Source: Castanea sativa
Taxonomy: Eukaryota > Streptophyta > Magnoliopsida > Fagales > Fagaceae
Reading direction: 5' to 3'
Length of the DNA stretch: 64,000 nt
NCBI RefSeq assembly: GCF_040712315.1
Contig: NC_134023.1
Coordinates: 15,943,442-16,007,441, forward strand
Shown here: positions 34,001 through 45,704 of the stretch, one piece after another
Layout of the letters: the number at the start of each line of letters is the position of its first letter
Position numbering within the stretch: position 1 is the first letter of the stretch
Position numbers and translations under genes: made by a program
The notes under the pieces: model-generated
Database searches by the model: none
What the model was told of the DNA's origin: nothing
Seen by the model: only the letters and a program-made list of their open reading frames with translations

Positions 34001-37000
34001 ACCCCCAGATTGGATAGGAGAGCATAACTTGGACCAATTCACCAAGTGACGTTTAGAATCATCTCCCAGACCACCCCAAAGAAAATTTCGTTGAAGTTGT
34101 TCTATACGGTATGCTATATCTGCTGGAATTGGAAAAAGGGAAAGGAGATAAGTAGGTAAATTGGATAAAGTACTTTTTATGAGAGTAAGTCTCTCTCCTT
34201 TGTATAGATACAATCTTTTCCATCCTGCTAACCTCCTTTCCACCTTCTCAATGATGAGATTCCAAACTGCTCTGTCTTTCCATTTTGCACCCAATGGAAG
34301 GCCTAAATATTTCATAGGAAGTGAGCCCTGCTTACAACCCAACGCATCTACTAGCATCTCAAAATTTGGAACCACTCTCACAGGAACTAGTTTAAACTTA
34401 TCCAAATTAATCTTCAATCCCAATAGAATCTCAAACCATGACACAATCAAGTGCAAAAACAGCATCTGGTCGGTATCAACATCGCACATAACCAACATAT
34501 CATCTACAAAGAGAAGATGAGATACCTGTAAGTGATCACCTGTGGAGGTACCCACACTAAATCTAGACAATCGACCTTCCGTCATCGCCTTATCCATCAT
34601 TTTGCTAACTGCCTCCATAACAACAACAAATAATAATGAAGACAAAGGATCACCTTGTCGTAAGCCTCTATAATTCTCAAAGAAACCACATGGAGCTCCA
34701 TTAATTAGAATTGAGAATTTGACCATGCATATACAGTAAAAAATCCATTTTCTCCATTTTTCGGGGAACCCAAGCCGCTCAAGCATATACATTAGGAAAC
34801 CCTAGTTCACATGATCATAGCCTTCTCCACATCCAACTTGCATAACACCCCCGGAATTCTTGATCTCAGCCTACTGTCCAAACATTCATTTGCAATGTGA
34901 CATGAGTCTAGAATCTACCTATTCTTGACGAAAGCATGTTGAGACTCCGAAATAACATCCCCGATCACCTCTTTCAACCTATTAGCCAATACTTTAGCAA
35001 TAATTTTGTAAACCCCCCCATTAGACTAATAGGCCGAAAATCTTTCACTTCTATTGCATCTGACTTTTTGGAAATCAAAGAGATAAATGTTGCATTTAAA
35101 CTTTTCTTGAACTGACCTCTCTCAAAAAAAACTTGAAAAATCTCCATGAGATCTAATTTGATAACATCGCAGCAAGTTTGGAAAAAAGCCATAGAGAAGC
35201 CATTTGGGCTAGGAGCTTTATCCCCTTCAAAGTCTTTAACTACCCCAAAAACTTCTACATCATCAAAACTAAATAATGCAATCCTCTATACTTTTTTGAT
35301 CAGAAGTCCAGACCCCATCAACCTTGAGATTAGTAATTACATTGTTTCTTCTATGTGAGTTAGCCATTTGATGAAAGAACTTTGTGTTGCTGTCCCCTTC
35401 CTTCAAGTAGAGTGTTCTTGATTTTTGCCTCCAACTAATCTCTTCCAAAAGGCTGGTTTTTTTAAATTCTGTTTGAAGCCTTGCCTTCTCTAACTTCTCC
35501 TCTTCTGATAGAACTACCACTTCCTCTTTTTACATTCAAATCGCTACACGTCATGTTTTTTTGGATTCTTCTTCCTTTTTTCCCCTTAGAAATATTATTC
35601 GTTTGCATGATTTTACTGTTATGATCATACAGTTTGCATATCGTGCAGGAGATCTCCAAGATTCTTTGATATTTGTGGAACTTGAGCTAATTTTAGCTTA
35701 TAAGTGGTCCTGACTTTGTTTTGACTTTTCTTACTAGCTGTCCAAAGCTTGTAGATTATGGAAAAAAAGATAGCTGTCTCAAAGACCTACAAGAATATAG
35801 GAATTGTTAAACTTATTTTTTTCTTGCCTCTTTTGGGAAGGCCAAACACTTGTTTATAAAATGCACCTACAGTTTGGGCAACTTGGCTTGGTCTATTTTA
35901 CTTTTACCGTTACATTAAGTTAAAATTCAGCAGAATTTATAGCTCCACATTGGTTCCGTCTTTTTAATAGGTGTTGAACGATGATGCTTTTAGTCCTAAT
36001 GGCCCTCCTTTTTTAAAACTCCCTGCATGTATGGATCTCTCTTAATCTTGTATGAATCCTAGTGATGCATCTTCTTGTTATATTGTGCCATGGTAAAGCC
36101 TCATCATAAAAGGATAGTATGTTAGTCAGCCTTACAAAGACACTTTTTGAAGTCTTCATCTTAACAGTTATAGTTATGACCTATTTTTTCACTAGGATCT
36201 CTAATGCTATAAAAATCCCCAGTAAGAACCCACGGCATAGTTCCAACTTGTCACTTGAAGGTAATGATATCCAACCATAACTTCTTCCTATGCGTAAACC
36301 TCCCTTCATAACTTCTTCCTTATCAGACACTCAGATTTTCAATTTTCTAATTATTAGCTCCTTTCCAATAAACCCAAATCCTCCCCAAGCCACTCCACAC
36401 ATAATTGTCAGTCATTTCCCAACTTGGAATAATACTTTCCTTCACTATTAATATTTACCTGGTTAACCTTAGTTTGAATTAAACACAGCAGGCATATATT
36501 ACAACTTTTCACTAAAAGTACTAATAAAGCCTTTTATGTCAGTGCTCATCCCATAAATCCTCTTTACTTGGTTGCAGATCACAGATGAAATTGTCAGAGA
36601 AATTTTTGTTCTAATAACTAATAGTTTAAGTCAGTTCATTATAATGGATTGAACATTGTTTCTAATAGTTCTCCTATTACCACATAACTGTTTTCTGCTA
36701 TCAAAAGTTTCATTTTCTGATGCATTGCTTGGTGCAACAACTCCAGGGTTTGTATACTTGGATGCGGTATTAATCCCTCAATTGCCTTTTGCCTTCAAGA
36801 ACATTGCTTGAAAGTTTTTCCTTTTGTTTAGTGAACAGACATTCCTTGTTCTGATCATCTTTATGGGCTCTTAGTTGTCATTAATCATATGTTAATAGCT
36901 CAGAAGGGTGAGCTGAACTGATAGAACTAAATTGTATCCTTTACAAGAAGTGCAGATTGAGAAAAGAATGGAGAAACTCAAGAAAGGCAAGGTGAAGGAT

Positions 37001-40000
37001 TCACAATCTAAAGTAAAGGTAAGATGATTTTCCATTCTTCCTAGTTAAAATACAAGTATAAGTAGCTTGTTATCATTTTCAACCTCTCCTAACCCCCACC
37101 AAATTCTTTTCCTTTCTCTCCTTCTGTATTTTGAAATATGTTAACCTAAAGTGTTGCGATCTTTTTTTCCTAGGAAGAAGCAGAGAAGTCTGCCTTGGAA
37201 AAGATTCAGCAGGCACTTATGGATGGAAAACCAGCACGATCAGTAACTTTGACAGAGTTTGAAAAGGATGCTATAAAGCATCTTTGCTTGTTAACAATGA
37301 AACCAATCATCTATGTTGCCAATGTTGCTGAGACTGATCTAGCTGAGCCTGAAAATAATGCTCATGTCAAAGAAGTGATGAATGTTGCATCAGAATTACA
37401 ATCTGGACTGGTGTCAATCTCAGCACAGGTCTGCTGACTACTTTTGAACAGAAACGTTTACAATTTTAACTAGTAATAGTTCTCTCAGCTTGGGCATCTG
37501 AGCATGTGGGTGGGCTTGTGCATGCATGAGCTAGGGCATGGAGATTGAATGCATCTTCTTCTAATGCTTCATTTGTTTTGTATTAAAAAAAATTTCAAAT
37601 GTAAAATGTTTTCAACTGAAAACATTTTTTTGGTGTTTGGGGGTGTTCTTGAAAATGCTCTGAAAATCATTTTTGGCATTTGTTTTGTTGTAAAATAAAA
37701 AGCTTTTCTGTGATCTCACAACCCACAAAATATAAGCACAAACCACCAAATCGACACATACAAGACCAAATCCATCCCACCAACCACTCAAAAATGCAAA
37801 TCGGGAAGCCAAAAAAAGATCTGTTGTGAACCCAGATCGGGAAGCATGAAAGATCAACGTTGTTGTTGGCACTAACCTAGATCGGCTTGGGTGTTTGCAT
37901 TGCGATGGGCGGTAGATCGATTGATCGGCGGTGCGTTTGTGTTCACAGTGGGCAGCAGATCGAAGAAAGCTTCACCATGTGGGGCAGGCTCTCGATCGTG
38001 GCAGACCCATGGAACTTGATCATGGCCAGTGCAGCCACTGATGACTTCCTCTCCATTAGGCAGGGACTCGGCTAGCTAAGATTGGAAAGAGAGAAGGTTG
38101 TGGGTGGGTGGGTGGGTGGGGAAGGGGGCGTGTGCAAACTCAATAATTTGGAAAATATTTTAGTGGAAAAAATTTGGTAAAAAACATTTTACAAATTTTT
38201 ACAAAGGACTTTTTGGTCAACTGAAATCATTTTCAGGTTTGAGCAGATTTTACAATAAAACAAACACTTGAAAATGAGAGATGTTTTTTCAGAAAACATT
38301 TTACTACCAACAAAAGGAGCGTGAGATAAAATGTTTGTCTTTTTAATTGTTTTGATAAACCCTGTGCAGATCTTGGTCTTCCTTATCTTAACTATGTCAT
38401 CAGGCAAGTAAACTAGTGACTTTTTTACTTGCAGGTTGAGTCAGAGCTTACTGAACTTCCATATGAAGAAAGGATAGAGTATTTAAAATCTCTTGGTGTC
38501 AGTGAAAGTGGTCTTGGAAACCTAATTAGGGCAACTTATAGCCTTTTAGGGATGCGTACATACTTCACTTCTGGCGAGAAGGTACGAAGATAAGCTTGGG
38601 AAGAGTTTTTTGAATGTTATATTCATTTTATATATTAACAATTTGTTTTTTAATAATTGTTTTGTGCAGGAAACAAAAGCATGGACCATACTTTCAGGTT
38701 AGCTTTTGTTCTGCTATTGTCAAAATGTTGTACAATGATGATAAATTCCTTTTAGTGGCCCTTGACTAACTCCAAACAAGCACAAACATTTGTCTCAAGA
38801 ATTGGTCAGACATGAAAGAAAACTCATCAAAAGAGAATTACTATGACCAATAGTTCTCTCAAAGATATATATATATATATATATTTTGATAAGTAGTTCT
38901 CTCAGAGATTTTTTTCCCCTTTTGGTGGCTTTCTTTCTTCATATGGGAGACATTCTATATTTTTTGATAAGTAATAATGAGTTTCATTAATAAAATGCAA
39001 AAGGTGCTACCATAGTACACAAGATGTACGCAAGAGTATAGACCAGAGGGTAAAACTTAGATACAATACCTTAAGGTGTAGTGCATTAGGTTCCCCAATT
39101 AAATTCAACCATATATTTGTATTGAATTTAATTTTCCTTGAAAATGATGACATTGTTTGTGTTTTATTGGATAATGCAACCAAGTATTTGAATTTAATTG
39201 GAGAACCTAATGTAATGTAGTACCATACCTAAGTTTTTCCCTAAACCAAATGTATAAAGTACAGAAAAAAAGGTAATTTCTAAAGTTCAGCATGCCTAGA
39301 AATCAAGAAAACTTGTGGAGAGGCCTTAGTCCACTCATGGAGAGTCCTTAGGACTAGATGCTTCAATCTCTTTACCTTTTTTAATCTTTTCTCAAACGTA
39401 TTTTTCATGATCTAAGGAAAACACTAGCCATATCCATGATATACTCCAAAAGTACCAGTTACAGTTGGAGCTTCTCCCAATTGCTTATTTAGTCCAAATT
39501 GACTAAGTACCTTTTTGATGTGGGACTCAACACAAGCCCACACAATGCCTTCATAGTTCATATCCACACAAACTGGGACATCACAATACACCGTACTTTT
39601 TCTCCAAATATACTACATCAAACATATAGGAATGACTGTCAAAATTTCAACACTCCAAAATCCTAATCATCATTCTCAGTGTCACCCTTTGAATCCCAAA
39701 CAAATAAAACTCCAAGTCCCACTGTTCATGAGCAATGGTACAATGTAAAAGTAAGTGATCCATTGAAATCCCATCTGCCTTGCACATACTCTTTTATTAT
39801 TTATTTATTTATTTTTAAATATAACTACAGGTGTTATTAGAAAAAAAAGGGAATAACACAAAGGATGCGTCAAAGCCCTTTCCAAAGAAAACAGATTGCA
39901 ACACAAGAAAGTCAATAAAATTGACGAAAGACATAGGTGGGATGCTGGCTAGAGCATGCATCCAATCAAAACGAGTTCATTATCACTATCTCTTGTAAGG

Positions 40001-43000
40001 ATCTTTCCATGGCCACTGTCCATATGAGAAAAGCCACTCTTGGTGAAGCTTTAGTTCTCAATATGCTTCTCCAAGGAAATGATTTTTTACACCCCCCCCA
40101 ACCTTCTTTCCAATTCAAGGCTTTATAATAAGTTTTGACTTGAAAACCCTGGCTTGTTTATGGAAGCCAAGTCATCTTATCCTCTTCCATTGAATTAATA
40201 CAAACAATGTATAGATCCTCTTCCATAGACTCAAGCTTCCAATGATGTCAAGATCAGAGTAAAAGTGGGTTTAAATGAATGCCACCATTTGTCCATTCTA
40301 AATAATCTGGCACCTTTGCATCTCTATTCCTTGCTATGTTATAAAATTCAGGATATGTATCCTTAAGAAAAGTGTCTCTACACCAAGGTCCTATGTTGCA
40401 ATTGGATAAACCTGAGATTGCTTAAACAAAGTATATTGAACTCTATATTCATATCTGTGCTGTCATGGTCAGACTGTCGTCTGATTTTCGTTCTTTATTT
40501 ATTTAGGAATGACTGCACCTCAAGCTGCTGGAGTTATCCACTCAGACTTTGAGAAAGGTTTTATTCGAGCTGAGACGGTAAGTATCAGAAGTAGAAGTTT
40601 TAACTACCTATCTTTAAACATGTTTCTGTTGCTTTTTTTTTTTTTTGTTAAAAAAAGAATTGTATGAAATAATAATATACGGTCAACTTAAACAAACATG
40701 AGAATTCTTTGGCATCTCTCTTAAAATTTTAGCACTTAAATTTCAGTAAATTTCCAAAGGGAAATTTAGTGGGCATGTAATCTTGATTCTAGAAATATCA
40801 TATCTTTTTTGTTTTAGTGACATGGAACTTATCTTCAGGGTCAAATACAATCAGCTGCAGAACTTTAGGTATATAGTGATTCAGGTTGCAGAGGACCATG
40901 AAAAGAAGAGAGAATTAAACTTTATTGACCATTAGTATGATTTCAGGGATGGATTTCTCTACTTTATAAAAATCAAGAGTCTTTTGAGTAAGGTAATAAC
41001 TGCAGGATTATAACTGTAAACGTGATTTTGAAATTTTGTGGTAAAGGGTGTTTTAGCCTTTTCAATTTGACCCAGATGCTAGGTAGCCGATGTTTGGCTT
41101 TCATTTAACGGGCGTGGTTACTAGTTTTGGTCAAGTTCAGTGGCTCTTGACTGGTCCAAGTCTTAGCTTTTGTTTGCTTGCTGCCTAAGATCATTTTCTT
41201 TACATATGATGTATTCTTGTAATTGACCAGAATGGGCAGTTCTTTTGGTTCCTTATAGTTCTTTAATGTGGTGTGATGTCAAGGTTACCTAGTGTGATGT
41301 TCTGTTCTTTCTAAAAGAAGAGAAAAAGTTACTCTATCCTTGCTGTGATGTAGCCTTTCACAAATAGTCCAGTCCCAAATTCAAACAAAAGCTTAGCCTT
41401 TTCTCACTTATTATAGAATCTTAGTAACTTACGCCAACCTCAAAGATCATTATTTTCCTTGTGTTTTGGTGCTGATTTAAAGATCATGCACCAGATTTTT
41501 CTGTCAGACTTGATGTCCATAGCTTTTGTTTCAAGGCTGCCCTATAGTGTTTTTAGCCTGACACTCTCATTTGTGATACAAACAAGTTTGTTTATGAGTG
41601 GAAACTATTGCGTTATGTTTTTGTTGATATTTTTTCTTCGACATGTACAAGAGGTACAAAACTGGTAACAAGATCACTACGTATCCTAAAAATAGAAAAC
41701 TAGAAACAAGTTCATATAGAAAATTGTACAAAGTGCTATGCCACTGCCACCCACACAAAGACTTGCATTGTTATTACCTAGAAGAGTGCTAGTACAGAAA
41801 TTGGGTAAGCGCAATGTTCTATCATGTCTTTAGCAGGAAAGTTGTCCCATTCCACAAAAATATCTTCATGAAATGAAATCATACACAGCTATGTCTATGG
41901 AGGTACTGTAGTTTAAATGGAAAGAAATCTCTCTTTCAGACTAATACTAAAGCTTTTCACTTTAACTGAACAATATTTGATTACTCCATCTTCAATTATG
42001 GATCTACCAAAAGTGTGTTGCAAACTGCACATATATTTCTCTTTCTTATTTTTCTAACAATAGCTATGATAAAAAAAACATTAATTAATATGGCAATTTT
42101 TTCTCAGTTAACTAGTAGGCACTCTAGAATTTGACTGCTTATCCACGGGCAAATGGAATATGAATTCAATTGTTTATTGAAGTATCTGCAAATGTTCTAG
42201 GGTCAAAAACTATCATCCTTTCCTGGCGTATTATTTTTGCCCAATATCTGGTAGTATGTATAATGACGACCTGATTGATTTATCAGGTGGCTTATAATGA
42301 TTTTGTTGCTGCTGGTTCACTTGCTGCTGCAAGGGAGAAGGGACTTGTGAGTTGGTTGCTTTAATATGAACATTTACCTTATTTGTTGGTTAATAAATTC
42401 ATAAGATAAGACAAAAAGAAAACTTCTTTCTGAGCTTCTGGTACTCATCATGTCTAGTATTGAATAAATTGGATATCATCTGTTAATGATGGGTTTTAGT
42501 CTGTCAATTCTCAATTCAAAATGAATTACTTGCTAATGGATAAGAAGAATTTAAAGACACATGGAACCACATTAGCTTCAGTACTGTACAAAATCACAAG
42601 TTCTATTCCCTTGATGCACTTCTTCATGCTAACATGTGAGAATGAGATCATGCAAGGATCAATAGTTTTTGGCTGAGAGCTATACTTGAGGGAGAACTAT
42701 ATCTTCTGCTTGATCAAGTTTATATACATCTGCACTCTGGATGTATGTGCCTTGGAAAATATTACAGAATTTCCATATCTAGGAAAAGTTAGAAATTAGA
42801 CAAGTTTGTGAAAACATTTTGTGTTGATAATTTCGTATGTTTGGACTAGTTGTGAATTCCAGTGTGTTCAACAAGTAATCTACCTAGGAGGAAAAGTGAA
42901 TTTTGTAATGAATCTAGTAGTCATGTTAATATTATGAAAGATCTATGACCCCTATAGTTGTTAAATATGTAGGGAATGTACACGAATTCCCAGATATGTG

Positions 43001-45704
43001 AGATGCAAAAAATAGAAACAAAAAATAACACACAAAATGCAATCAAACTTTTTTTTGATAGGTAAAAATATATGCATTCAAGAACACTACCTTATGCAAA
43101 AGACATAAGGCAGAGAGAAAAGTACACAGGGAAGAGAAAGAGAAAAAGAGAAAAGAGGAAAATAAACTAAGAACACAGAAGAGAACTAAGAAACATAGGG
43201 AGAGAATCACTAGAGGTGAGTCCCCAAGCCTTAGACCAATCAAACAGAGTGCCACTAAGAGAGGCCAAAAGCTGGTCGTCTGAGCTTTCCATGTCCTCGA
43301 ACGTCCTCCTATTGCGCTCCTTCCAGAGACACCACGTCAAGCATAAAGGAGCTAAATTCCAAATGCTAGACGAATGCTTTCCAGGCCAATTCCACCAACT
43401 GAATAGAGTATCCGCAATCGATCTAGGCAAGACCCAGGAGAACCCAAAAGATCTAAAAACCAAACTCCACAGTCGAGAAGCCTTTCCACAATGTAATAAC
43501 AAATGATCCGCCGTCTCCCCATTACTACGACACATGATACACCAATCGACAAAATCCAACCCTCTTCCCCTCAAATTATCCCCTGTAAGGATCCTATCCC
43601 AAACAGCAGTCCACACAAAGAAAGAAACACGCCGAGGAGCCTTAACCTTCCAAACCCCTTTCCAAGGGAAGATAATAGGCGCAGAGCTTCTCAACTTATT
43701 GTAAAACGAACGAATATCAAAGACCCCGTTCTTTGTTAACTTCCATCGCATACGATCTACATTTTCGGTGGGAGGGAGATTAGAACCCAATGTTCGGAGA
43801 AAATCATCCACTCCACCCATCTCCCAATCATTAGGTCTCCGAATAAAACGAACATTCCAGCTTCTCCGCTCCTCAATCCCCAACCGTTCAAGAGAAGAGG
43901 CCACCGATGCCTCTTTATTGGAGTAGGGAGTTTTATTATTCCAGTAGGCAGAGCTAAGAATGGATGGAGGCTGTTTGGGTTAGAGTTGAGGAAGATGTTG
44001 GAACCTGATAACTATGCGAATAGTGGGATTGGGCAGTCCAAATTTGTGGCTCAGCATCTTAAGAATAACTCAGGGATTAAATCTTCTACATCCTTTGCCG
44101 ATGCGGTGCATGGGCATGAGGTGCAGGTCAGAAGAAAAAATCAATTTGAGAAGCAAAACCCAATTGTGAAACAGAACCCGGTGAGCTTGGCTGGTTTGAT
44201 GACTCTAGAAGGTAGAGTCGCAGGTTCTCAGAGCAGTACAGAGGCATTTAATGTGGGTATAACAAAACCGGTAGGAATTCAAAGGAAATCCCAGCTGAAT
44301 TTCAAATCAAAGGGGTCTGAACATGCTTTTGGAAAAAACCGTGAACTGGGAAAGCTTGACTGGGCAGGAAACAGCTTGACCATAGAAGTGATTGCAGAAG
44401 GAAAAAGGAGGGTGGCGTGGCAAAAAGTTGGTTCGACAATTTGCCTACGTCAACGGAGTTGCAATGACTTCACTATTTTAAGGGAATTATACAAAGTCTG
44501 GCATTAAAATTTTCTCTCCAACTCAACACCCCAAACGCTAATTTGAAGCAACGGTCTTTATATCTCACACAACAGATTCACAATGGGCTGAAAATGGGCC
44601 AAAATTTTCTGGCTTGGGCCTATCAGCCCAAGTTTCCGCTCTATGGATTAAGCCTTAGAAAATCTCCCATTAAAAATCGTAATACTTTTATATTGGATCG
44701 GGCTGTAATCCGGATCAAACATAAACTAAGTTCCACATAGCCCAACACTTTTATATCAGGGGGCAGTGGTTGATTTCTTTGGAATTGTTACTGCTACTTT
44801 TATGCACCAACTGAACAAAAAATTTTGACTCCTCACTTATTGACCCATTGTTTGTACTAGATGTGTGCATTAGTAGATGGAATAGAAGTTAGTGTTGAAA
44901 CAGAAAGCCAAGGATTATGTTCAGAACTCGAAAGTCAGAAAAGATGCTTGTGTGGAAGGCTGCATTGAGACTTTCACAGTCTTCTGTAGATTTTGTTGAT
45001 TATTTATATTTAAATATTTCTCCTGCTTTTCCCTCTTCTTGGCATTAAAGTTGCTGTTGTAAAACTTCAATAATTTTGAAGGTGCTGGCTTGCCTGGTTG
45101 CTAAAGCCTCTAGTTTTTCTGTTGTTGTATCAAAGAGTCAGGATTGAGTCTTGTCTTCACCCTAGCTGCCAAAGCTCTTTTTTTTTCTTTTTTTCTTTTG
45201 GGTGGGGGAGGGGGAAGGTGATGGTTGCTGTGGATGGGACCTGCCTTTGGACCAAAAATAGAGGGCTTCAATGATTTCTTGGCGTTTTCATTGCTGGGTT
45301 ATTTGTTCCTCTCGTGCACATCAATGTCTCCAAATCCGGGTGACTGGAGATACAAATCTGTTCCTTCAGCCTTCCAATTCAGAGATCTTCCTCAAACATT
45401 TTATAATAAAAAGATATGACTTTATACGTAGCAACATTAAAAAAAAAAAAAATTTTAAAACTTCATTGATTGAAAACATGCATGACATATGGTATGTATG
45501 TACAGTGAGCATATGAGGGTTACTGGTGACAAGGGCTTTGCAATTTGTAGAACATGGCATGCACACACATTAGAGGAAAGAAAAAAAGAACTCTCCAATA
45601 CCATTGTGATTAACTGTATTGTTTTGATATTGCAGTTGCGATCTGAGGGTAAAGATTACATTGTACAAGAAGGAGATGTAATGCTGTTTCGTTTCAATGT
45701 ATAA
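22058..45704 (+). CDS. YchF: Organellar YchF/EngD-type (Obg-like) ATPase, 11 exons
   Basis: Exons: 22058-22276, 23315-23503, 23667-23720, 32510-32620, 36956-37018, 37174-37428, 38435-38581, 38670-38697, 40507-40577, 42287-42346, 45636-45704. All introns are GT-AG, phases agree, and the product is 421 residues. An N-terminal extension (about 1-50, Ser/Arg-rich, ending [10 protein letters not shown]) looks like a transit peptide. Then come G1 GLPNVGKS (60-67), Thr88, G3 DIAG (124-127), a helical coiled-coil insert (about 190-245), G4 NVAE (262-265), G5 SAQ (295-297), and a C-terminal TGS domain (about 335-420) ending [16 protein letters not shown]. NxxE in place of NKxD is the family hallmark giving ATP preference. 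Members bind ribosomes and act in translation and stress control. The extension suggests the plastid-type paralog (Arabidopsis EngD-2, At1g56050); mitochondrial import is an alternative. The coding sequence is intact. Confidence 0.95.
22750..23150 (-). mobile_element. LINE 3' fragment in YchF intron 1
   Basis: The minus strand gives the end of a LINE zinc-binding region: frames for [23 protein letters not shown]-like residues, and [10 protein letters not shown] before a stop, then a short 3' UTR. The T-run at 22749-22757 marks the poly-A tail. It is severely 5'-truncated and decayed, and opposite to YchF. Confidence 0.8.
24230..24530 (-). mobile_element. Short LINE zf-RVT fragment in YchF intron 3
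   Basis: The minus strand reads [20 protein letters not shown] and [15 protein letters not shown], the region before the W-x-ERN motif of plant LINE ORF2, with a frameshift. It has no clear ends. Confidence 0.6.
24531..24868. repeat. Unclassified repeat-like sequence with an AAAAG microsatellite
   Basis: An (AAAAG)n tract occupies about 24565-24610. The following 250 bases ('aggcttcaccacttaaggctgcttgg...') look like dispersed repeat sequence, possibly an LTR fragment, but no diagnostic end was found. Confidence 0.35.
25392..26458. mobile_element. Non-autonomous hAT element with GGACAC subterminal repeats
   Basis: The ends are CTATGATGCACGGACACG (left) and, as reverse complement, CTAGGTTGCACGGACACG (right). 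It is flanked by a perfect 8-bp duplication, ctcctaag (25384-25391 and 26459-26466). The left end has four tandem GGACAC units; the right 200 bp are rich in 'gtgtcgg' motifs and CpG. It carries no transposase sequence. Its ends resemble those of the 3.6-kb hAT at 11.98 kb. It interrupts the LINE zinc-binding domain. Confidence 0.9.
26967..27949. mobile_element. Internally deleted hAT related to the 3.6-kb element
   Basis: The left end CTGGGATGCACGGACATGG and right end (reverse complement) CTATGAAGCACAGGTGCG match the two ends of the 11983-15606 element in inverted orientation. The perfect 8-bp duplication is atgcttct (26959-26966 and 27950-27957). The outer several hundred bases at both sides are recognisably homologous to that element ('tgaaattcaaaaaaaaa', 'tagatgtttatataatgtga', 'caatatattaaaaatataaa'), while the whole transposase is missing. 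It interrupts the LINE RT frame. Confidence 0.9.
29851..30582. mobile_element. Tourist-like (PIF/Harbinger) MITE
   Basis: The ends are GGCTTTGTTTGGTTGGAGG (left) and, as reverse complement, GGCCCTATTTGGTTGGGG (right). It is flanked by TAA (29848-29850 and 30583-30585), the 3-bp duplication of PIF/Harbinger elements. It has no transposase. It splits the LINE pre-RT linker, which continues on both sides. Confidence 0.85.
30656..31686. other. YchF intron 3, possible hAT-MITE left end
   Basis: No exon here. From about 31068, 'tagagttgtaattggtgcag' followed by 'ttttttgcaccgcacc' resembles one terminus of common plant hAT MITEs. A different hAT-like terminus, 'aacagcccta', ends at 32190. Their relation is unclear and flanking octamers do not match. 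Confidence 0.35.
31687..31814 (+). mobile_element. tRNA-derived SINE (Au-like) in YchF intron 3
   Basis: About 110 bp with an A-box-like 'tagctcaactg' and a B-box-like 'gggttcaagatcc', followed by 'cttatcaataaaaaaaa'. It is flanked by aaccctaa (31679-31686 and 31815-31822). Structure and length fit a plant tRNA-derived SINE. It is sense to YchF. Confidence 0.7.
31823..32509. other. Distal YchF intron 3
   Basis: Contains GGGTC/GGTTGGGT-rich sequence (about 32015-32190) ending in a hAT-like terminus (ggatccatgaacagcccta), then plain intronic sequence to the exon 4 acceptor at 32509. The 136-codon open frame from 31944 is not a recognisable gene. Confidence 0.4.
32835..35544 (-). mobile_element. 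5'-truncated LINE with near-intact RT in YchF intron 4
   Basis: Minus strand. In order: pre-RT linker (35520-35269, [20 protein letters not shown]), RT N-terminal part (35192-34800), then a 369-codon open frame (34792-33683) with [20 protein letters not shown], the catalytic [33 protein letters not shown] and [13 protein letters not shown], then the linker and zinc-binding region (33744-33001, C-x2-[23 protein letters not shown]). The T-run at 32835-32846 plus 'gataagtaa' is the 3' tail. The flanks tacacatcatg (32824-32834) and tacacgtcatg (35545-35555) are a 10/11 duplication. The endonuclease is missing. This is the least decayed LINE in the window. It lies antisense to YchF. Confidence 0.9.
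35556..36955. other. Distal YchF intron 4
   Basis: Ordinary intronic sequence up to the exon 5 acceptor; no gene, RNA or element end recognised. Confidence 0.5.
37595..38310. mobile_element. MITE in YchF intron 6
   Basis: The left end 'gtaaaatgttttcaactgaa' and the right end, read in reverse complement ('agtaaaatgttttctgaaaa'), are imperfect inverted repeats. A GC-richer core (37730-38120) has repeated 'gatcgg' phrases and a GTGG run (38100-38119). It has no transposase. Exact termini, target duplication and superfamily are not settled; Mutator-like is possible. Confidence 0.55.
38955..40450 (-). mobile_element. Decayed LINE fragment in YchF intron 8
   Basis: Minus strand. The 3' tail 'ttttttgataagtaataatgag' at 38956 carries the family signature. 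Further in, about 39790-39690 reads [20 protein letters not shown], and 40090-39930 reads LGEAY and a WKDP-like linker. Many stops are present, plus an AT-rich insertion (39780-39845). It is antisense to YchF. Confidence 0.7.
40578..42286. other. YchF intron 9
   Basis: Intronic sequence with no recognisable element, RNA or gene; short frames such as 41459-41668 are chance. Confidence 0.5.
43042..43942 (-). mobile_element. LINE 3' half in YchF intron 10
   Basis: Minus strand. A T-run and 'gataggtaa' (about 43049-43065) mark the poly-A end. An uninterrupted 245-codon frame (43904-43167) covers the linker and zinc-binding region: [83 protein letters not shown]. It joins directly to an ORF1 piece in the opposite orientation at about 43942, with the RT core missing. 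It is antisense to YchF. Confidence 0.88.
43943..44760 (+). mobile_element. Inverted LINE ORF1 segment in YchF intron 10
   Basis: The plus strand reads [37 protein letters not shown], and a long Gln/Asn/Lys-rich tail to 44507. This resembles the ORF1 (nucleic-acid binding) C-terminal linker of the same kind of plant LINE. Its orientation is opposite to the adjacent 3' half, as twin priming would give. The ORF1 assignment rests on the FGLELR-type motif and context. Confidence 0.6.

Noticed and set aside
37612..38075. Open frames inside YchF intron 6
   Set aside because: They lie within a MITE-like element with inverted ends; no family similarity recognised.
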